DNA from: Mesorhizobium loti
GTDB taxonomy: Bacteria; Pseudomonadota; Alphaproteobacteria; Rhizobiales; Rhizobiaceae
Reading direction: 5' to 3'
Length of the DNA stretch: 64,000 nucleotides
Assembly (NCBI RefSeq): GCF_003148495.1
Contig: NZ_QGGH01000003.1
Span: 62,001 to 126,000, forward strand
Translations under genes and position numbers: made by a program
Shown: piece after piece, positions 1 to 9,822 of the stretch
Position numbering within the stretch: position 1 is the stretch's first letter
Layout of the letters: the number at the start of each line of letters is the position of its first letter
The notes under the pieces: generated by a model
The model's database searches: none
What the model was told of the DNA's origin: nothing
Seen by the model: only the letters and a program-made list of their open reading frames with translations

Positions 1-157
1 CGTCGAAGTCGACGCCGAGCGCACCGCTGCGATAGGGTCTGGTCAGGACATGAAAGGCCGAGCGGCGAAAGGCTTCGAAGGCCGCCAGATGGTCGTCGTC
101 CTCCCAGCCGGGGAGGTCAGCGAAAGATTTTCCGACAAAGAGGGACGATAGCGACAC
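1..157 (-). CDS. MltA-type murein transglycosylase, N-terminal fragment
   Basis: Only the first ~50 codons are in the window; the gene runs off the left edge. The translation contains FADLPGWEDDDHLAAF followed by FRRSA and PYRSGALGVDF, which resembles the N-terminus of rhizobial MltA-domain proteins (membrane-bound lytic transglycosylases that cleave peptidoglycan). A GTG at 157 is the first plausible start after the in-frame stop of the upstream Tim44-like gene, only 24 bases away, so the two are probably co-transcribed. No ATG is available near the start. The call rests on a short stretch and on the usual rhizobial neighbourhood (fxsA, Tim44-like, mltA). Confidence 0.6.
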   Translation of the reverse strand, partial: MSLSSLFVGKSFADLPGWEDDDHLAAFEAFRRSAFHVLTRPYRSGALGVDFD

Positions 158-181
158 CGGAGCCTCGCCGCGTATCCGAAC

Positions 182-889
182 TCAGTCTTCTTCCTCGGTG
201 GCGACGAGCTTCCAGTTCGGATCGCGCGAGCGCGTGTCGCGGGCGAAGGTCCAGACATCCTTGACCTCAGCGACAGTTTCCGGATCGCCGTCGATGACGG
301 CGCCGGCCTTGTCGCGGGTCGCCGAAATGAGCTCGCTGATGATGCGCAGCGTGACATGCGCCTCGCCGCCCTTCATCTCGGCCGAGACGATGTCGGCCTT
401 GTCGATGCCGACGAAGGAGGACTGGATCTTTTCCGCCTTGGCCTCGCGCTCGCCAATCGCGGCGACAAAGCCGTCAAAAACCTCGCGCGACAACAGGTTC
501 TTCAGCGTTTTGCGGTCGCCGTCGGCATAGGCCATGACGATCATCTCGTAGGCCATCTTGGCGCCGTCGACAAAACCCTTCGGCTCGAAGGACGGGTCGT
601 TGTCTTTGATCGTGCGCAGGCCCTTATTGAGGTCGGTGTCGGGCTTAGCAAAAGCGTCGATCGCCGCATAGGTGTCGGCCGCCGCCGGCTCACCCGGCAG
701 ACGCTTGCGCGGCAGCGAAACGACATTTTCGGATTTCTGCGCGGCATCCTTGTCGCTGCGGGCCGCCGTGTAGGGATCGAAGGGCGGCCGTTCGCTGCCG
801 GTACGACGGCCCAGCACATTGCGCAGCTGGAAAAAGATGACCACCGCCGCAATCAGGAAGAAAATCGTGCCGAAGTCGAAGAATCCCAT
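182..889 (-). CDS. Tim44-like domain protein (TimA family)
   Basis: A 235-residue protein starting MGFFDFGTIFFL, with one N-terminal membrane segment (about residues 4-21), a charged linker, and a C-terminal Tim44/MRPL45-type domain (roughly 85-235). Bacterial Tim44-like proteins are inner-membrane anchored and thought to act in membrane-protein biogenesis; the exact role is unsettled. I chose the ATG at 889 because GGCGGAAG lies just upstream; a TTG 12 bases earlier is the only longer option. It is divergent from fxsA and immediately precedes the mltA-like gene. Confidence 0.82.
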   Translation of the reverse strand: MGFFDFGTIFFLIAAVVIFFQLRNVLGRRTGSERPPFDPYTAARSDKDAAQKSENVVSLPRKRLPGEPAAADTYAAIDAFAKPDTDLNKGLRTIKDNDPSFEPKGFVDGAKMAYEMIVMAYADGDRKTLKNLLSREVFDGFVAAIGEREAKAEKIQSSFVGIDKADIVSAEMKGGEAHVTLRIISELISATRDKAGAVIDGDPETVAEVKDVWTFARDTRSRDPNWKLVATEEED

Positions 890-1106
890 ATCTTCCGCCA
901 ATCAATCCCTGCCTTGTGGCCGGACCGTCAGGCCCAATGGCCGCGGTCGCATAGCGTTCAACATTCAAAGCATATAGAACGCAAGGCGCAATCATTCAAA
1001 TCAAAGGCAGGCATACCTATCTAACAGCCTCAGTGCCAGCGGCGATTGCTCGCCGACGGCCAAAACAATCGAAACAGCCAAAACGATCGAAAAAGGTTGG
1101 CAAGAC

Positions 1107-1607
1107 TTGCGCATTCCGTTCCTTCCGCTTTTTCTCCTGGCACTTCCTCTGCTGGAAATCGCCGGCTTCGTGGTTGTCGGACGCCAGGTCGGCGCCTTGG
1201 CGACGGTCGGCCTGGTGCTGGCGTCTGGTATCGCCGGCGCGCTGTTGCTCCGGCATCAGGGTTTCAGCGTCATGACGCGGATCCGGACCGAGATGGACGC
1301 CGGCCGCGATCCAAGCCGGCAACTGGCGCATGGCGCCATGATCGTGCTGGCGGCGATCCTGTTGATCATTCCCGGCTTCATCACGGATATTATCGGCCTG
1401 CTGCTGTTCCTGCCGCCGATCCGCGACCTCGCCTGGCGGGCGTTGAAGGGCCGCGTCATGCTGGCCACCAATTTCTCGACCGGCGGCTTCCGCGGCCGGC
1501 AACGCGACAAGACCATCGACCTCGATGACAGCGATTATTCGCGCAGCGACGACTATGCGCGCGGACCGGACCACAACTCGCCCTGGCGCCGCCTCAAGGA
1601 CGAGTAG
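1107..1607 (+). CDS. fxsA: FxsA family membrane protein
   Basis: A 166-residue protein with three or four hydrophobic segments: about 4-22, 28-47, 76-101 and a short re-entrant stretch near 92-108. It contains the family hallmarks LLLRHQGFS and [20 protein letters not shown]. coli FxsA is an inner-membrane protein whose overexpression relieves F exclusion of phage T7; its normal role is unknown. The C-terminal ~50 residues are hydrophilic and aspartate/arginine rich. The start is TTG (1107), chosen because no ATG fits the family N-terminus; AAAAGG lies about 11 bases upstream. It is divergently placed from the Tim44-like gene. Confidence 0.85.
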   Translation: MRIPFLPLFLLALPLLEIAGFVVVGRQVGALATVGLVLASGIAGALLLRHQGFSVMTRIRTEMDAGRDPSRQLAHGAMIVLAAILLIIPGFITDIIGLLLFLPPIRDLAWRALKGRVMLATNFSTGGFRGRQRDKTIDLDDSDYSRSDDYARGPDHNSPWRRLKDE

Positions 1608-1740
1608 GGACGCCGCACCCTTGCGTCATCCCGGGACGGAGAAGCAAGGCGGCAAACCTTGTCTTGTCATCCCCGCCATGGTAGCGAACGCCCGATTTCA
1701 ATTCGGTCAGCGACGCTGCCCAGGCAAGAGGACAAGGCTT

Positions 1741-2241
1741 ATGGCCAGCAAAGATGACGCGCCGGTCGGCGCAGCCAACGGAAACGGCAATGCGGCGCAG
1801 CCGTCGCTCAACGTGCTGGCGCAGTATGTGAAGGACCTTTCCTTCGAAAGCCCCGGCGCGCCGAATTCGCTGCGTGGCCGCGACAAGGCGCCCGGTATCG
1901 CCATCAACGTCAACGTCAACGCCAACCCGCTCTCCGACAAGCAGTTCGACGTCAACCTGACGCTGAACGCCAAGGCGTCCTTCGATCAGGAAGTGCTGTT
2001 CAATGTCGAGCTGGTCTATGGCGGCGTGTTCGCCATCAGCGGCTTCCCGCAGGAGCACATGCTGCCGATCCTGTTCATCGAATGCCCGCGCCTTTTGTTC
2101 CCGTTCGCCCGCCAGATCATAGCCGAGGCAACCCGCAACGGCGGCTTCCCGCCGCTGATGCTCGACCCGATCGATTTCGCGCAGATGTTCCAGCAGAAGC
2201 TGGCCGAAGACCAGGCGGCCACCAAGGTCAAGGTGAGCTGA
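1741..2241 (+). CDS. secB: Protein-export chaperone SecB
   Basis: A 166-residue SecB, the cytosolic homotetrameric chaperone that keeps preproteins unfolded and hands them to SecA. The conserved core runs from [14 protein letters not shown] (about residues 22-35) through GGVFAISGF and [13 protein letters not shown] to the C-terminal [11 protein letters not shown]. The reading frame is open upstream to 1525, but homology begins with [10 protein letters not shown] at 1741, so that ATG is the start. The gene stands alone on the plus strand and is followed by a strong terminator. Confidence 0.95.
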   Translation: MASKDDAPVGAANGNGNAAQPSLNVLAQYVKDLSFESPGAPNSLRGRDKAPGIAINVNVNANPLSDKQFDVNLTLNAKASFDQEVLFNVELVYGGVFAISGFPQEHMLPILFIECPRLLFPFARQIIAEATRNGGFPPLMLDPIDFAQMFQQKLAEDQAATKVKVS

Positions 2242-2263
2242 GGCCTGCCAGCCACGAATTGTG

Positions 2264-2296
2264 AAAAACCCGGCCTCGCGCCGGGTTTTTTGTTTT
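2264..2296 (+). terminator. Rho-independent terminator of secB
   Basis: An 11-bp stem (AAAAACCCGGC / GCCGGGTTTTT) with loop CTCGC, followed by TGTTTT. It sits 22 bases after the secB stop. The A-tract on the opposite side means it could also work for leftward transcription, but the nearest leftward gene, dnaQ, ends at 2365 and reads toward it, so it may serve both convergent genes. Confidence 0.85.
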
Positions 2297-2364
2297 GGGG
2301 GGCGCCGGAGAGATATAGCTGAGACGCCGACGGGACAGCGCGAAGGATCGCTACGGAACGTACT

Positions 2365-3069
2365 TTAGTTCCCGACAACCTTCAGCCACAGCGCCTTTTC
2401 GCCAAGCGTGGCGACCATGCCGGCATGCGCGCCGCGCTCGGCTTCGGTGAGGCGCGGCGGCAAGGGTGCCGGCCGCTGGCTGATGACAATTTCGATCTGG
2501 CGGACATTCTCGTTGCCCCGGGCCGGCGCGGTGGCGCTGTCGAGGACGAGGGCCGCCTGCTTGCCGCCGATCAGCTCGATATAGACCTCGGCCAGCAATT
2601 CGGAATCGAGCAGGGCGCCGTGCTTGGTGCGCCTTGTGTTGTCGATGCCGTAGCGCCGGCAGAGCGCGTCGAGCGAATTGGGACCCATCGGATGCTTGCG
2701 GCGTGCCAGTGCCAGCGTGTCGACAACAAGGCCATTGTCGATGACGGGGTGACCCAGCCGGCCGAACTCGACGTTGAGGAAGCCGATGTCGAACGTCGCG
2801 TTGTGGGCGACCAGCTTGGCGCCGTCGGTGAAGGCCAGCCACTCCTCGACGATTTCGGCAAAGGTCGGCTTGCCCGCGAGGTCCGCCTCGCTGATGCCGT
2901 GCACGGCCTGCGCCTCGGCGTGGATCGCGCGCCCTTGAGGGTTGATATAGTGGTGGAAGGTCTTTCCGGTCGGGAAGCGGTTGACCAGCTCGACGCCGCC
3001 CAGCTCGATCACGCGGTCGTCGCGCGAATCGAGGCCGGTGGTTTCCGTGTCGAAGATGATCTCACGCAT
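2365..3069 (-). CDS. dnaQ: DNA polymerase III subunit epsilon (proofreading exonuclease)
   Basis: A 234-residue DEDDh 3'-5' exonuclease, the proofreading subunit of the replicative polymerase. Exo motif I is DTETTGLD (residues 7-14, D7 and E9), motif II is AHNATFDIGFLN (H89-N90, D94), and motif III-epsilon is HGALLDSELLAEVY (H150, D155). The length is typical. It is the last gene of the leftward block ppsR-maf-aroE-coaE-dnaQ, separated from coaE by a 176-bp gap that holds a palindromic repeat, so it may also have its own promoter. Confidence 0.95.
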   Translation of the reverse strand: MREIIFDTETTGLDSRDDRVIELGGVELVNRFPTGKTFHHYINPQGRAIHAEAQAVHGISEADLAGKPTFAEIVEEWLAFTDGAKLVAHNATFDIGFLNVEFGRLGHPVIDNGLVVDTLALARRKHPMGPNSLDALCRRYGIDNTRRTKHGALLDSELLAEVYIELIGGKQAALVLDSATAPARGNENVRQIEIVISQRPAPLPPRLTEAERGAHAGMVATLGEKALWLKVVGN

Positions 3070-3143
3070 CGAATCAGGTGCTCCAAAGGAGCAGAATCAT
3101 GAGACCGGAACAAAATGGCAATGGCCAATGCTGACGACCTGCC

Positions 3144-3243
3144 GCATGTCCCCGAAAATCGGTACCGATTTTCGGAAAGGACATGCGCAAAATCAAAGTG
3201 CTACAGCGTCCTTTGCGCGTCCAAACGGACGCGCGGCGCTGTA
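3144..3243. repeat. Composite palindromic repeat between coaE and dnaQ
   Basis: Two adjacent palindromes. The first (3144-3186) begins GCATGTCC and ends GGACATGC with an inner CCGAAAATCGGTACCGATTT arm pair. The second (about 3200-3243) has arms CTACAGCG / CGCTGTAG enclosing GCGCGTCC-AAAC-GGACGCGC. The same architecture (GCATG-bounded hairpin followed by a GCGCGTC hairpin) recurs at 52445-52532, and a related GCATGATC hairpin is at 60383-60447, so this is a dispersed chromosomal repeat family rather than a gene-specific signal. Confidence 0.75.
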
Positions 3244-3246
3244 GTG

Positions 3247-3852
3247 TCAGGAGCCTGCCTTGCCGGACTTATCCCCGGAGAGTTCGGCGATGATGGCTTT
3301 GACCGCCACCCGCGCGGCGTCCAGCCCCTGGCCGGTGTCTACGACAAAATCGGCCTGGCGGCGCTTTTCCACGTCCGGCACCTGTTTGGCCAGGATCGAC
3401 GCCAGTTTTTCCTCCGTCATGCCCGGCCGCGCCAGCACGCGTTCTCGCTGGATTTCAGGTGGCGCGGTGACGACGACGACCTTGTCGACGCGGCCACGAC
3501 CGCCGGTTTCGAACAGCAGGGGGATGTCGAGGACGGCGATCGGCGTGCCTGATTTACGATGCCTGACCAGGAAGGCATCGGCGTCGGCGCGCACCAGCGG
3601 ATGGATGATCGCCTCGAGCCGCTTCAGCGCGGCGGCGTCACCGAGCACACGCGCGCCAAGTTTGGTGCGGTCAACCACTCCGGCAAATGTGGTGCCAGGA
3701 AAGGCCGCCTCGACCAAAGGTGCTGCCTTGCCGGCATAGAGGCGATGCACCACCTCGTCGGAATCGTGAACCGGCACGCCGGCCTCGGCGAACATCTTGG
3801 CCGTGGTCGACTTGCCCATGCCGATGGAGCCGGTGAGGCCGAGCACGATCAT
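3247..3852 (-). CDS. coaE: Dephospho-CoA kinase
   Basis: A 201-residue P-loop kinase that phosphorylates the 3'-hydroxyl of dephospho-CoA, the last step of coenzyme A synthesis. The Walker A motif GSIGMGKS is at residues 8-15; downstream are [14 protein letters not shown] and the lid region ending in [14 protein letters not shown]. The length matches the family. Its start codon overlaps the aroE stop by four bases (3849-3852), indicating translational coupling. Confidence 0.95.
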   Translation of the reverse strand: MIVLGLTGSIGMGKSTTAKMFAEAGVPVHDSDEVVHRLYAGKAAPLVEAAFPGTTFAGVVDRTKLGARVLGDAAALKRLEAIIHPLVRADADAFLVRHRKSGTPIAVLDIPLLFETGGRGRVDKVVVVTAPPEIQRERVLARPGMTEEKLASILAKQVPDVEKRRQADFVVDTGQGLDAARVAVKAIIAELSGDKSGKAGS

Positions 3853-4691
3853 GGCTTCGGCACCAGATCGGCAACGATGAGCGCGCGCAGTTCGGCCGTG
3901 ACCTGCGGCCTGACACCGAACCAGCGTTCGAAGCCGGGCACGGCCTGATGCAGCAGCATGCCGAGGCCGTCGACCGTCTTCAGCTTTCTCGCGCGCGCCG
4001 CCGCAAGCAGCGGCGTTTCCAGCGGCACATAGACGATGTCGGTGACGATGGCGTGGTCCGGCAGCAAAGCGGGATCGGCCGACAGGCCCTCATTGCCGTG
4101 CATGCCGAGGGCGGTGGTGTTGATCAGCAGGCCGGCATCGCCAAGCAATTCGCTGGTCACCGCCATGCCATGCGCCGAAACGCCGGCGCCGAAACGATCG
4201 CTCAATTCTATAGCCCGGGCCAGCGTGCGGTTGACGATGCGGATGTCGGCAACGCCGCGCTCCTTCAGCGCATGGATGACCGCGCGCGACGCGCCGCCGG
4301 CGCCAAGCACGACCGCCGGGCCCTCGCTCGCCCAGCCCGGCGCATGATCATCGAGATTGGCGGCAAAGCCGTGCGCGTCGGTGTTGCCGCCCCACAGGAC
4401 TCCGTCTTCGAACCACAGCGTGTTGACGGCGCCGATTTCTTGCGCCGCCTGGTCGCGGCGTTCGGCCAGTGCGAAAGCCGCCTCCTTGTGCGGGATGGTG
4501 ACGTTGCCGCCGCGGTAGCCGTTTGCCTGCAGCGTCTTAACGAAATCGGCAAAGTTTTCCGGCGCGACATCGATGGCCTGGTAGCTGCCGTCGATGCCAT
4601 GTCTGGCCAGCCAGTGGCCATGGATCTTCGGCGAGCGCGAATGCTTGACCGGATGGCCGGTGACGAAGGCCTTCTTGGTCGCGTCAGCCAT
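3849..4691 (-). CDS. aroE: Shikimate dehydrogenase (NADP+)
   Basis: A 280-residue enzyme that reduces 3-dehydroshikimate in the shikimate pathway. The substrate-binding signature [13 protein letters not shown] is at residues 12-24, catalytic lysine K69 sits in [10 protein letters not shown], and the NADP loop is [12 protein letters not shown]. The frame stays open further upstream, but the family N-terminus and the ATG at 4691 set the start; this overlaps the end of maf by 8 bases. It overlaps coaE by 4 bases at its other end, so maf-aroE-coaE form one tightly coupled unit. Confidence 0.95.
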   Translation of the reverse strand: MADATKKAFVTGHPVKHSRSPKIHGHWLARHGIDGSYQAIDVAPENFADFVKTLQANGYRGGNVTIPHKEAAFALAERRDQAAQEIGAVNTLWFEDGVLWGGNTDAHGFAANLDDHAPGWASEGPAVVLGAGGASRAVIHALKERGVADIRIVNRTLARAIELSDRFGAGVSAHGMAVTSELLGDAGLLINTTALGMHGNEGLSADPALLPDHAIVTDIVYVPLETPLLAAARARKLKTVDGLGMLLHQAVPGFERWFGVRPQVTAELRALIVADLVPKP

Positions 4692-5283
4692 CGATGGCTC
4701 CCAGCGTGCGCAGTTCGGCCAGCAACGGTAACAGCGGCAGGCCGACAATGGTGAAATGATCGCCCTCGATCTTGTCGAACAGCTGGATGCCTTCGCCCTC
4801 GATCTGGTAGGCACCGACGCTCGACAGCGCCTTGGCGCCGACGCGGGCGAGGTGGCGGCCGATGAAGGCGGGGTCGAGCTTGCGCATGGTCATGCTGGCG
4901 ATGCCGACATGACGCCACAAAACCTTGCCGTCGCGAACCAGCACTGCGGCGCTGTTGAGCTGATGGGTCTTGCCGGAGAGTGCCAGGAGATGACGGCGCG
5001 CGCCTTCCCTATCGGCCGGTTTGTGGAACACCTCGTCGCCGAGCGACAGCGTCTGGTCGCAGCCCAGCACCAGGGCGCCCGGCTTGCGCTCGCTGACTTC
5101 GGTGGCCTTCGCTTCGGCCAGCACCAGGGCAACATCCTCGGGCGAGACACCGCTGTCCTGCAGAGGCGCCTCGAGTGCACGCTCGTCGACATCGGCCGGA
5201 ACCGCCTCGACGTCGACGCCGGCACTGACGAGCATTGCCTTGCGGAACGGACTGCCCGAAGCGAGGATGATTTTCTCGGTCAT
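4684..5283 (-). CDS. maf: Maf family nucleotide pyrophosphatase
   Basis: A 199-residue Maf/HAM1-fold protein. Members hydrolyse noncanonical or m7G/dTTP/UTP nucleoside triphosphates and have been linked to septum control. It starts with [15 protein letters not shown] (the S-x-R substrate motif), and has the metal/catalytic stretch [18 protein letters not shown] near residue 75 and [20 protein letters not shown] near 155-175. Which nucleotide it prefers cannot be read from the sequence. It overlaps aroE by 8 bases. Confidence 0.9.
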   Translation of the reverse strand: MTEKIILASGSPFRKAMLVSAGVDVEAVPADVDERALEAPLQDSGVSPEDVALVLAEAKATEVSERKPGALVLGCDQTLSLGDEVFHKPADREGARRHLLALSGKTHQLNSAAVLVRDGKVLWRHVGIASMTMRKLDPAFIGRHLARVGAKALSSVGAYQIEGEGIQLFDKIEGDHFTIVGLPLLPLLAELRTLGAIDG

Positions 5284-5415
5284 GGTTCGTGCGCCTGATT
5301 ACCCGTCCAGTTGCCGTCGGGATGTTCATCCAAGTAGAAAACCGTTGCGCCCGTCGGGCACTGTAACTTTCAAGCGACGTAGCGGTGGGGTGTTGGCGAC
5401 GCGCGGCGGCTCCAA

Positions 5416-6237
5416 TTATCGGTTCTTTCCCCGCAGGGCAACGATCGCCGCTGCCGTTTCCTCGATCGAGCGACGGCTGACGTCGATCATCGGCCAGCCA
5501 TGGCGCGTGCAGATCTGGCGGGCGTAGGCGAGCTCTTCGGTAATGGCGGCGCGGTCGATATAGTCTGATGCCTCATAAGAGCTGCTGTTGCCGAGGATGC
5601 GGTTTTGCCGGACGTGCGAGATGCGCTCGGCGGTGGCGATCAACCCGACGATCAGCGGCGTCTTGGCGTTGACCAGGCTTTCCGGCACCGGCACGCCGAG
5701 CACGATCGGGATGTTGGCGGTCTTGATGCCACGGTTGGCGAGATAGATGCTGGTTGGCGTCTTCGACGTCCGCGAGATACCGATCAGCACGACATCGGCA
5801 TCGTCCATATTGAGCGGCAGCTGGCCGTCATCATGGTCCATGGTGAAATTGAGCGCATCGATGCGACGGAAATATTCAGCATCGAGCACGTGCTGGGCGC
5901 CTACGCGCCGGCCGGCCGGCGTGCCGAGATAGGATTGGAACACGGTCAGCACCGGCTCCAGCACCGACACACAGGGCAGGCCCATGGTCGCACACCGCTC
6001 GTCGATGCCGCGTGCCAGCTTCTGGTCGACGACCGTATAGAGGATGATGCCGGGCTCCTCCTCGATGTCCTCGAACACTTTCGCCACCTGCTTTTCGGTG
6101 CGGATGAGCGGATAGATGTGCTCGATGGCACGCGCATCCTTGTACTGCGCCGAAGCCGCCCGGCCGGCGGCGAGCAGCGTTTCGCCGGTCGCGTCGGAAA
6201 TCAGGTGCAGGTGGAAGAAGCTCTGGGGTTTGTTCAC
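5416..6237 (-). CDS. ppsR: Pyruvate, phosphate dikinase / PEP synthase regulatory protein (kinase-pyrophosphorylase)
   Basis: A 273-residue DUF299 protein, a bifunctional ADP-dependent kinase and Pi-dependent pyrophosphorylase that switches PPDK or PEP synthase off and on. The nucleotide-binding loop GISRTSKT is at residues 153-160. N-terminal [15 protein letters not shown] and C-terminal [20 protein letters not shown] are typical. It starts with GTG. In alphaproteobacteria this gene conventionally lies beside hemE, flanking the replication origin; here it is the first gene of the leftward block and its start abuts the candidate oriC. Confidence 0.93.
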   Translation of the reverse strand: MNKPQSFFHLHLISDATGETLLAAGRAASAQYKDARAIEHIYPLIRTEKQVAKVFEDIEEEPGIILYTVVDQKLARGIDERCATMGLPCVSVLEPVLTVFQSYLGTPAGRRVGAQHVLDAEYFRRIDALNFTMDHDDGQLPLNMDDADVVLIGISRTSKTPTSIYLANRGIKTANIPIVLGVPVPESLVNAKTPLIVGLIATAERISHVRQNRILGNSSSYEASDYIDRAAITEELAYARQICTRHGWPMIDVSRRSIEETAAAIVALRGKNR

Positions 6238-6264
6238 AGGGGGTCACCTGGGGCTGTGGGCTTC

Positions 6265-6273
6265 TGTGGATAA
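6265..6273 (-). promoter_or_regulatory. Perfect DnaA box in the candidate oriC
   Basis: TGTGGATAA on the plus strand, the exact complement of the high-affinity DnaA box TTATCCACA. It lies about 28 bases from the ppsR start. Confidence 0.8.
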
Positions 6274-6323
6274 AGCGGGATGAAAAGACGGGTCGGTCGG
6301 AGGCGACTGTATCAGATGGCAGT

Positions 6324-6332
6324 TTGTCCACA
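6324..6332 (+). promoter_or_regulatory. DnaA box-like site (one mismatch)
   Basis: TTGTCCACA differs from TTATCCACA at one position. It is on the opposite strand to the perfect box, 50 bases away, as expected in a multi-box origin. Confidence 0.55.
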
Positions 6333-6568
6333 ATTCGATGCGCTGTCAGCTTCGTCGGGCGGCTGGGGACAAGTTTGGGGACCGGTTTTCTTGCCCTGCT
6401 TCTGTCCACAGGGCCGGTTTTTCCCGGAGCATCCTAAGGCTTTGACTCCAGTAGCGGATTCCAAACTATCCCCAGAGCCCTACATCCGGGAGAAAGAAGC
6501 GCGCGACAATATGCTTGCTGGTGTTTTTCGGGGCAAAGCGGGACAGGTGACAACCACCACAACCAACA

Positions 6569-6605
6569 GACTCTTAGAATCAGAAGAATCTTAGATATAA
6601 GAATC
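6569..6605. promoter_or_regulatory. Cluster of four GANTC (CcrM methylation) sites in the AT-rich origin tract
   Basis: GACTC at 6569-6573 and GAATC at 6577-6581, 6586-6590 and 6601-6605, i.e. four sites in 37 bp. GANTC is the target of the alphaproteobacterial cell-cycle methylase CcrM. The cluster overlaps the AT-rich tract upstream of hemE. Confidence 0.7.
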
Positions 6606-6642
6606 TTTAAGATTATAGAGGGCTGGGAGAGGCGAGCGTTCG

Positions 6643-7674
6643 ATGCCCAAAAGCCGGATCATGCTGGACGTCCTCAAGGGCGAAGCGGTGTTTCCGCCTC
6701 CGCTCTGGATGATGCGTCAGGCCGGGCGCTATCTGCCGGAGTATCGTGAAACGCGCAGACGGGCCGGGTCGTTCCTCGATCTCTGCTATGATCCCGACCT
6801 TGCCGTCGAAGTGACCTTGCAGCCGATCGAGCGCTTCGGCTTCGATGCCTCGATCCTGTTTTCCGACATCCTTGTCGTTCCGCATGCGCTTGGCCGCGAC
6901 GTTCGCTTCGAAGAGGGAAGAGGGCCATTGCTGGCGCCGATTACGGCACCGGAGATATTGGCTCTGGAAAGCAAGGTGTTTCACGTGAATCTCGAACCGG
7001 TCTACGAGACGGTTCGCCGCTTGCGGGTCAAACTGCCCGACGAGACAACGCTGATCGGCTTCTGCGGCGCGCCTTGGACGGTGGCGACCTACATGATCGC
7101 CGGCCATGGCACGCCCGACCAGGCGCCGGCACGGCTGTTTGCCTATCGCGAGCCGGTGGCGTTCCAGCATTTGCTGAAAGTGCTTGCCGATCATTCGGCC
7201 GCCTATCTCATCCGCCAGATCGAGGCGGGTGCCGATGTGGTGCAGATTTTCGATTCCTGGTCCGGCGTGCTCGATGACGCCTCCTTCGACCTGTTTTGCG
7301 TGCAGCCGGTGGCGGAGATCGTGCGTCAGGTTAGAGCCGTCTATCCCGATGTTCCGATCATCGGCTTTCCCAAGGGCGCCGGCGCGCGCTACCAGACCTA
7401 TCGCCGGAAGACCGGCGTGACGGGTCTGGGGATCGACTGGACGGTGCCCCTGGAGGCGGCGAAGGAATTGCAGCACTCGGGTGCGGTTCAGGGCAACCTC
7501 GATCCCTTGCGCCTCGTGGCTGGCGGCAAGGCACTGTCCGACGGCGTCGAAGCGATCCTGAAGGCGCTGGGAGACGGACCACTGATTTTCAATCTCGGTC
7601 ACGGCATCACGCCGGAGACGCCGATCGCCCATGTCGAGGCGATGGTGAAACAGGTGAGGAGCGCGACACGCTGA
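6643..7674 (+). CDS. hemE: Uroporphyrinogen decarboxylase
   Basis: A 343-residue enzyme that removes four acetate carboxyls from uroporphyrinogen III to give coproporphyrinogen III in haem synthesis. The signature [15 protein letters not shown] (residues 21-35, R25 and R29 in the active site) and GFCGAPWT are present, with DSWSGVLDD further on. The length is normal. It lies beside the candidate oriC and its stop TGA shares a base with the hemJ ATG (TGATG), so the two haem genes are coupled. A parS-like palindrome is embedded near 6977. Confidence 0.97.
   Translation: MPKSRIMLDVLKGEAVFPPPLWMMRQAGRYLPEYRETRRRAGSFLDLCYDPDLAVEVTLQPIERFGFDASILFSDILVVPHALGRDVRFEEGRGPLLAPITAPEILALESKVFHVNLEPVYETVRRLRVKLPDETTLIGFCGAPWTVATYMIAGHGTPDQAPARLFAYREPVAFQHLLKVLADHSAAYLIRQIEAGADVVQIFDSWSGVLDDASFDLFCVQPVAEIVRQVRAVYPDVPIIGFPKGAGARYQTYRRKTGVTGLGIDWTVPLEAAKELQHSGAVQGNLDPLRLVAGGKALSDGVEAILKALGDGPLIFNLGHGITPETPIAHVEAMVKQVRSATR
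6977..6992. promoter_or_regulatory. parS-like site inside hemE
   Basis: TGTTTCACGTGAATCT matches the ParB target TGTTTCACGTGAAACA at 14 of 16 positions, with mismatches only in the right arm. It lies ~350 bp into hemE, about 7 kb from the main parS cluster. It is a candidate site only; coding constraint or chance could also explain it. Confidence 0.4.
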
Positions 7675-8210
7675 TGGCTCAGATGAACAACACGAATAGC
7701 ACCGGGCAGGCGATGATGCGCATGGTCATTGGCATAGGCGTTCTGGTTGTGCTTACCGCACTTTTGTATTTCGCCGCTCCCGACAGTTTTTATCCCTGGG
7801 CCAAGGCGATCCACATCCTCGCCGTGATCTCATGGATGGCAGGCATGCTCTATCTGCCGCGGCTGCTGGTCTACCATGCCGATGTAGAGAAGGGTTCGGT
7901 GCAGTCGGAGACCTTCAAGGTGATGGAGCGGCGCTTGCTGCGCGGCATCATCAATCCGGCGATGATCGTCACCTGGGTGTTCGGCCTGTGGCTGGCATGG
8001 AAGGGCTTTGGTTTCCAGGGCGGCTGGCTGCACGCCAAGATCGGTGCGGTGCTTTTGCTGTCCGCCGTTCATGGCTATCTGGCCGGCGCGGTACGCAAAT
8101 TCGCCGAGGACCGCAATGAAAAACCCGCCAAGCACTGGCGAATCGTCAACGAGATCCCCACATTGCTGATGATCGCAATCGTGATCCTGGTTGTCGTCAA
8201 GCCGTTCTAG
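7674..8210 (+). CDS. hemJ: Protoporphyrinogen IX oxidase, HemJ type
   Basis: A 178-residue integral membrane protein with about four membrane spans. HemJ oxidises protoporphyrinogen IX to protoporphyrin IX, the penultimate step of haem synthesis, in many alphaproteobacteria lacking HemY/HemG. Family features include WAKAIHILAVISWMAGMLYL (about residues 42-61, with the conserved histidine), RRLLRGIINPAMIVTWVFG and HAKIGAVLLLSAVHGYL. It directly follows hemE with a one-base overlap. Confidence 0.93.
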   Translation: MAQMNNTNSTGQAMMRMVIGIGVLVVLTALLYFAAPDSFYPWAKAIHILAVISWMAGMLYLPRLLVYHADVEKGSVQSETFKVMERRLLRGIINPAMIVTWVFGLWLAWKGFGFQGGWLHAKIGAVLLLSAVHGYLAGAVRKFAEDRNEKPAKHWRIVNEIPTLLMIAIVILVVVKPF

Positions 8211-8384
8211 GCCTGTTTGGCCCATAAAACGCAGCTTGCTCTTTCACCCGACCGACGATAAAAGACGGGTCTTCCTTCCCGTCATGCGCCGCCCCTCATT
8301 GCTTTCGGCCGCGCCCGGCATTTGTCGCATCCCGCCGATATTTTCCCAAAGCTTACCCAGACTCCATCTATTCAAGGTCCGTCT

Positions 8385-9650
<1,266 letters not shown>

Positions 9651-9683
9651 AGGTCAGGCCGAAACTTTCCGGCCTCTACATTG

Positions 9684-9718
9684 AAACCCCATTCCGGGAA
9701 ACCGGGATGGGGTTTTTC
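9684..9718 (+). terminator. Rho-independent terminator after rho
   Basis: Stem AAACCCCATTCCGG / CCGGGATGGGGTTT with a GAAA loop, followed by TTC. It lies 34 bases after the rho stop and ahead of the independently transcribed DMT exporter gene. Confidence 0.8.
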
Positions 9719-9822
9719 ATTACCCTGCGGCAAGTCGCTTTCCCGATATCGAGCGGCCGTATGCGGCAGCAGATAATTTCGCCTTCATGCAAAGCTGACG
9801 TCTTCGAATTGGAAGCAGCGAC

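Larger units (their letters stand above)
6238..6642. other. Candidate chromosomal replication origin (oriC)
   Basis: A 405-bp gap between divergent ppsR and hemE. Visible elements: a perfect DnaA box (TTATCCACA on the minus strand, 6265-6273); near-matches TTGTCCACA (6324-6332), CTGTCCACA (6402-6410) and TTGTTCACA overlapping the ppsR start (about 6230-6238); and an AT-rich tract at about 6571-6620 beside hemE that could be the unwinding element. In Caulobacter and Sinorhizobium the chromosomal origin is next to hemE, so context and content agree. A 104-codon plus-strand frame (6280-6594) crosses the region but shows no family resemblance and I do not call it a gene. Confidence 0.8.

Noticed and set aside
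6280..6594. 104-codon plus-strand frame in the oriC candidate
   Set aside because: No family resemblance and the stretch contains DnaA boxes; more likely a chance open frame.
6613..7632. 339-codon frame opposite hemE
   Set aside because: Antisense shadow of hemE without domain similarity.
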